DNA of 23,967 nt from Chitinophagaceae bacterium UBA5175 (lineage in GTDB: Bacteria; Bacteroidota; Bacteroidia; Chitinophagales; Chitinophagaceae): NCBI GenBank assembly GCA_002413325.1, contig DHWT01000262.1:1-23967 (forward strand). Direction: 5' to 3'. Below the pieces are notes generated by a model. The model did no database searches, was not told the origin of the DNA, and worked only from the letters and a program-made list of their open reading frames with translations. Numbering within the stretch: the stretch's first letter is position 1; each line of letters opens with the position of its first letter. Below are positions 22,684 through 23,967 of the stretch, in pieces. The position numbers and the translations under genes were made by a program.

Positions 22684-23967
22684 CTACCTGAAATTCCTCC
22701 CCTTGTAAAATATATCTCCCTGCCCGCCTTCGCGGCCGGGCATTTTCTGCAGGTGCGTGGGGATGCATTTCTCATCTTCCCGGGTGAGCACCCGCGGCGC
22801 TTCATCTGCAGTAACGGAAAGATGGCGCAACAGCCGGGTACAGTCCGTGCATTGGGATACGATCACATGGATCACTTCGCCTTCGATCTGTAATTTTCCT
22901 TCCACCATCAGCAGCCGCGACTGCAGGATCTGCTTTCGGTATTTTTCGAAGAGGATTTCCCAGACTACCAGGTTGGCTACGCCTGTCTCATCTTCGATGG
23001 TGATGAAACATACGCCCGCCGCCGTGCCCGGCCGCTGGCGTACCAGCACCAGTCCCGCGACTTTCACCATATCTCCATTGCGACAGGAAGCGAGCTCTTT
23101 GGTGGGCAGCACCCGCAGCAGGGAAAATTTCTCCCGCAGAAAGGATACCGGATGTGCTTTTAAAGAAAGCGAAGTGGAGGCATAATCGAAGAGTACCTGC
23201 TCGGAGGGCCGCATTTTCGGCAAAACGACAGCAGCCTCGGATGGATCCGCGGCGGACTGTCCCGCGAACAACGCCACCGGCCGGTCGTTGCCCGTAGAGA
23301 TTTCCCACAAGGCCTCCCGCCGGTCCATTCCCAGGGAGTTGAAGGCATCCGCATCCGCGAGTTTTTCCAATACGGATTGCGTAAGGCCCAACTCGCGGAG
23401 ATCGTTGATGGACTGGAATCTTTTTCGGTTCGCAGGATCCGATTCAGATTCCATACTCTCTTTCTGCAACCCCTTCACATGCCTGAACCCCAGCCGTACC
23501 GCATAACGCCTTTGGTTTTGGGCTTCAGGATTCAGGCTTTCGGCTTCCAATACATTATCCCAGCAGGATTCATTCACATCCACGGGCAGGACGGTAACTC
23601 CATGGTTGCGCGCATCAGTCACGATCTGCGCCGGCTGGTAGAATCCCATCGGCAGGGAATTCAGGAGCGCACAGCAGAAAATATCCGGGTAATACCATTT
23701 GATCCAGGAAGAGATATAGACGAGTAAGGCAAAGCTCGCCGCATGACTCTCGGGGAATCCATAACTGCCGAATCCTTCCAGCTGTTTGAATACGCGCAGC
23801 GCATACTCGCGCGAGTAGCCATTCTTCATCATGCCGTCCACGAGTTTTTGTTCGTATTTCGTCACCATGCCCTGCGCTTTGAAGGTCGCCATGCTGCGCC
23901 GCAGGCCGTCGGCTTCCGCAGGCGTGAATCCCGCCGCCACGATGGCGATCTTCATCGCCTGTTCCTG
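22684..23967 (-). CDS. dnaE2: Error-prone DNA polymerase III alpha subunit DnaE2 (ImuC), C-terminal part
   Basis: 427 codons are visible; the gene continues beyond the right edge, where the frame is open with no start. The protein is the damage-induced polymerase that works with ImuB in translesion synthesis. Visible parts, in order: the end of the polymerase fingers (AIVAAGFTPAEADGLRRSMA), GFGSYGFPESHAASFALLVY and CALLNSLPMGFYQPAQIVTD, typical of DnaE2; then a helix-hairpin-helix region; then an OB fold (VKVAGLVLVRQRPGTA, FITIEDETGVANLVVWEIL); then the DnaE2 tail ending FYKGRNFR and TAG. The last codons are duplicated at 19883-19928. imuA and imuB, usual partners, would lie upstream outside the window. 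Confidence 0.95.
   Translation of the reverse strand, partial: QEQAMKIAIVAAGFTPAEADGLRRSMATFKAQGMVTKYEQKLVDGMMKNGYSREYALRVFKQLEGFGSYGFPESHAASFALLVYISSWIKWYYPDIFCCALLNSLPMGFYQPAQIVTDARNHGVTVLPVDVNESCWDNVLEAESLNPEAQNQRRYAVRLGFRHVKGLQKESMESESDPANRKRFQSINDLRELGLTQSVLEKLADADAFNSLGMDRREALWEISTGNDRPVALFAGQSAADPSEAAVVLPKMRPSEQVLFDYASTSLSLKAHPVSFLREKFSLLRVLPTKELASCRNGDMVKVAGLVLVRQRPGTAAGVCFITIEDETGVANLVVWEILFEKYRKQILQSRLLMVEGKLQIEGEVIHVIVSQCTDCTRLLRHLSVTADEAPRVLTREDEKCIPTHLQKMPGREGGQGDIFYKGRNFR
22687..22712. repeat. Right copy of the 26-bp direct repeat
   Basis: The partner of 19887-19912, here within the final codons of dnaE2. The two copies bracket about 2.8 kb of accessory genes. Confidence 0.9.

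Overview
The window looks like a chromosome segment of a mid-GC Bacteroidota, probably of the Chitinophagaceae type. The signs are promoters of the TTTG / TAnnTTTG kind, secreted glycoside hydrolases and an OmpA-like protein with Sec signals, lipoproteins with a short collagen-like spacer after the lipobox, large FtsX-type permeases with no ATPase beside them, an arsR-SRPBCC operon and a dnaE2 gene. The phylum call rests on protein character and promoter style, not on a marker gene. There is no rRNA, tRNA, CRISPR array, integrase or transposase.

Layout, left to right. (1) 1-2.9 kb: a ClC-family anion channel/transporter with a CBS-like tail (minus strand, cut by the left edge) is divergent from an FNR-like regulator that carries four cysteines in plausible Fe-S ligand positions. 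Three dyads and a promoter lie between them. A TerB-like helical protein follows the regulator. (2) 3.0-5.6 kb, minus: an OmpA-like protein followed by a secreted GH1 beta-glucosidase. (3) 5.9-8.9 kb, plus: a 71-residue orphan gene with a strong ribosome binding site and a clear terminator, then a promoter and three tandem related lipoproteins. (4) 9-14.4 kb: a DUF6544-like membrane protein, a HemG-type flavodoxin, a DUF4342 protein, a GH29 alpha-L-fucosidase, a secreted TPR protein and a Nudix hydrolase. (5) 14.5-19.8 kb: two divergent MacB/FtsX permeases about 490 bp apart; the gap holds repeated TTTGATAC and ATCAGGC words. (6) 19.9-22.7 kb: an accessory block with arsR, two SRPBCC genes, a DUF1801 gene, a 5'-truncated higB and higA. 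(7) 22.7 kb to the right edge: the 3' part of dnaE2 on the minus strand.

The most informative part is block (6). Its left edge carries a degraded, internally deleted, still in-frame copy of the dnaE2 3' end, in the same orientation as the real gene at the right edge. The block is therefore flanked by direct repeats with a 26-bp perfect core. Inside it, the second SRPBCC gene is preceded by an in-frame remnant of a second arsR, complete with the ATGA stop/start overlap, so the arsR-SRPBCC pair was once duplicated. The toxin of the TA pair has lost its N-terminus. This reads as a small island built by duplication and decay next to dnaE2.

A second theme is regulatory: the FNR-like gene with its dyads beside a ClC protein that has unusual selectivity and coupling residues, and two tandem 18-bp operator repeats over the arsR promoter.
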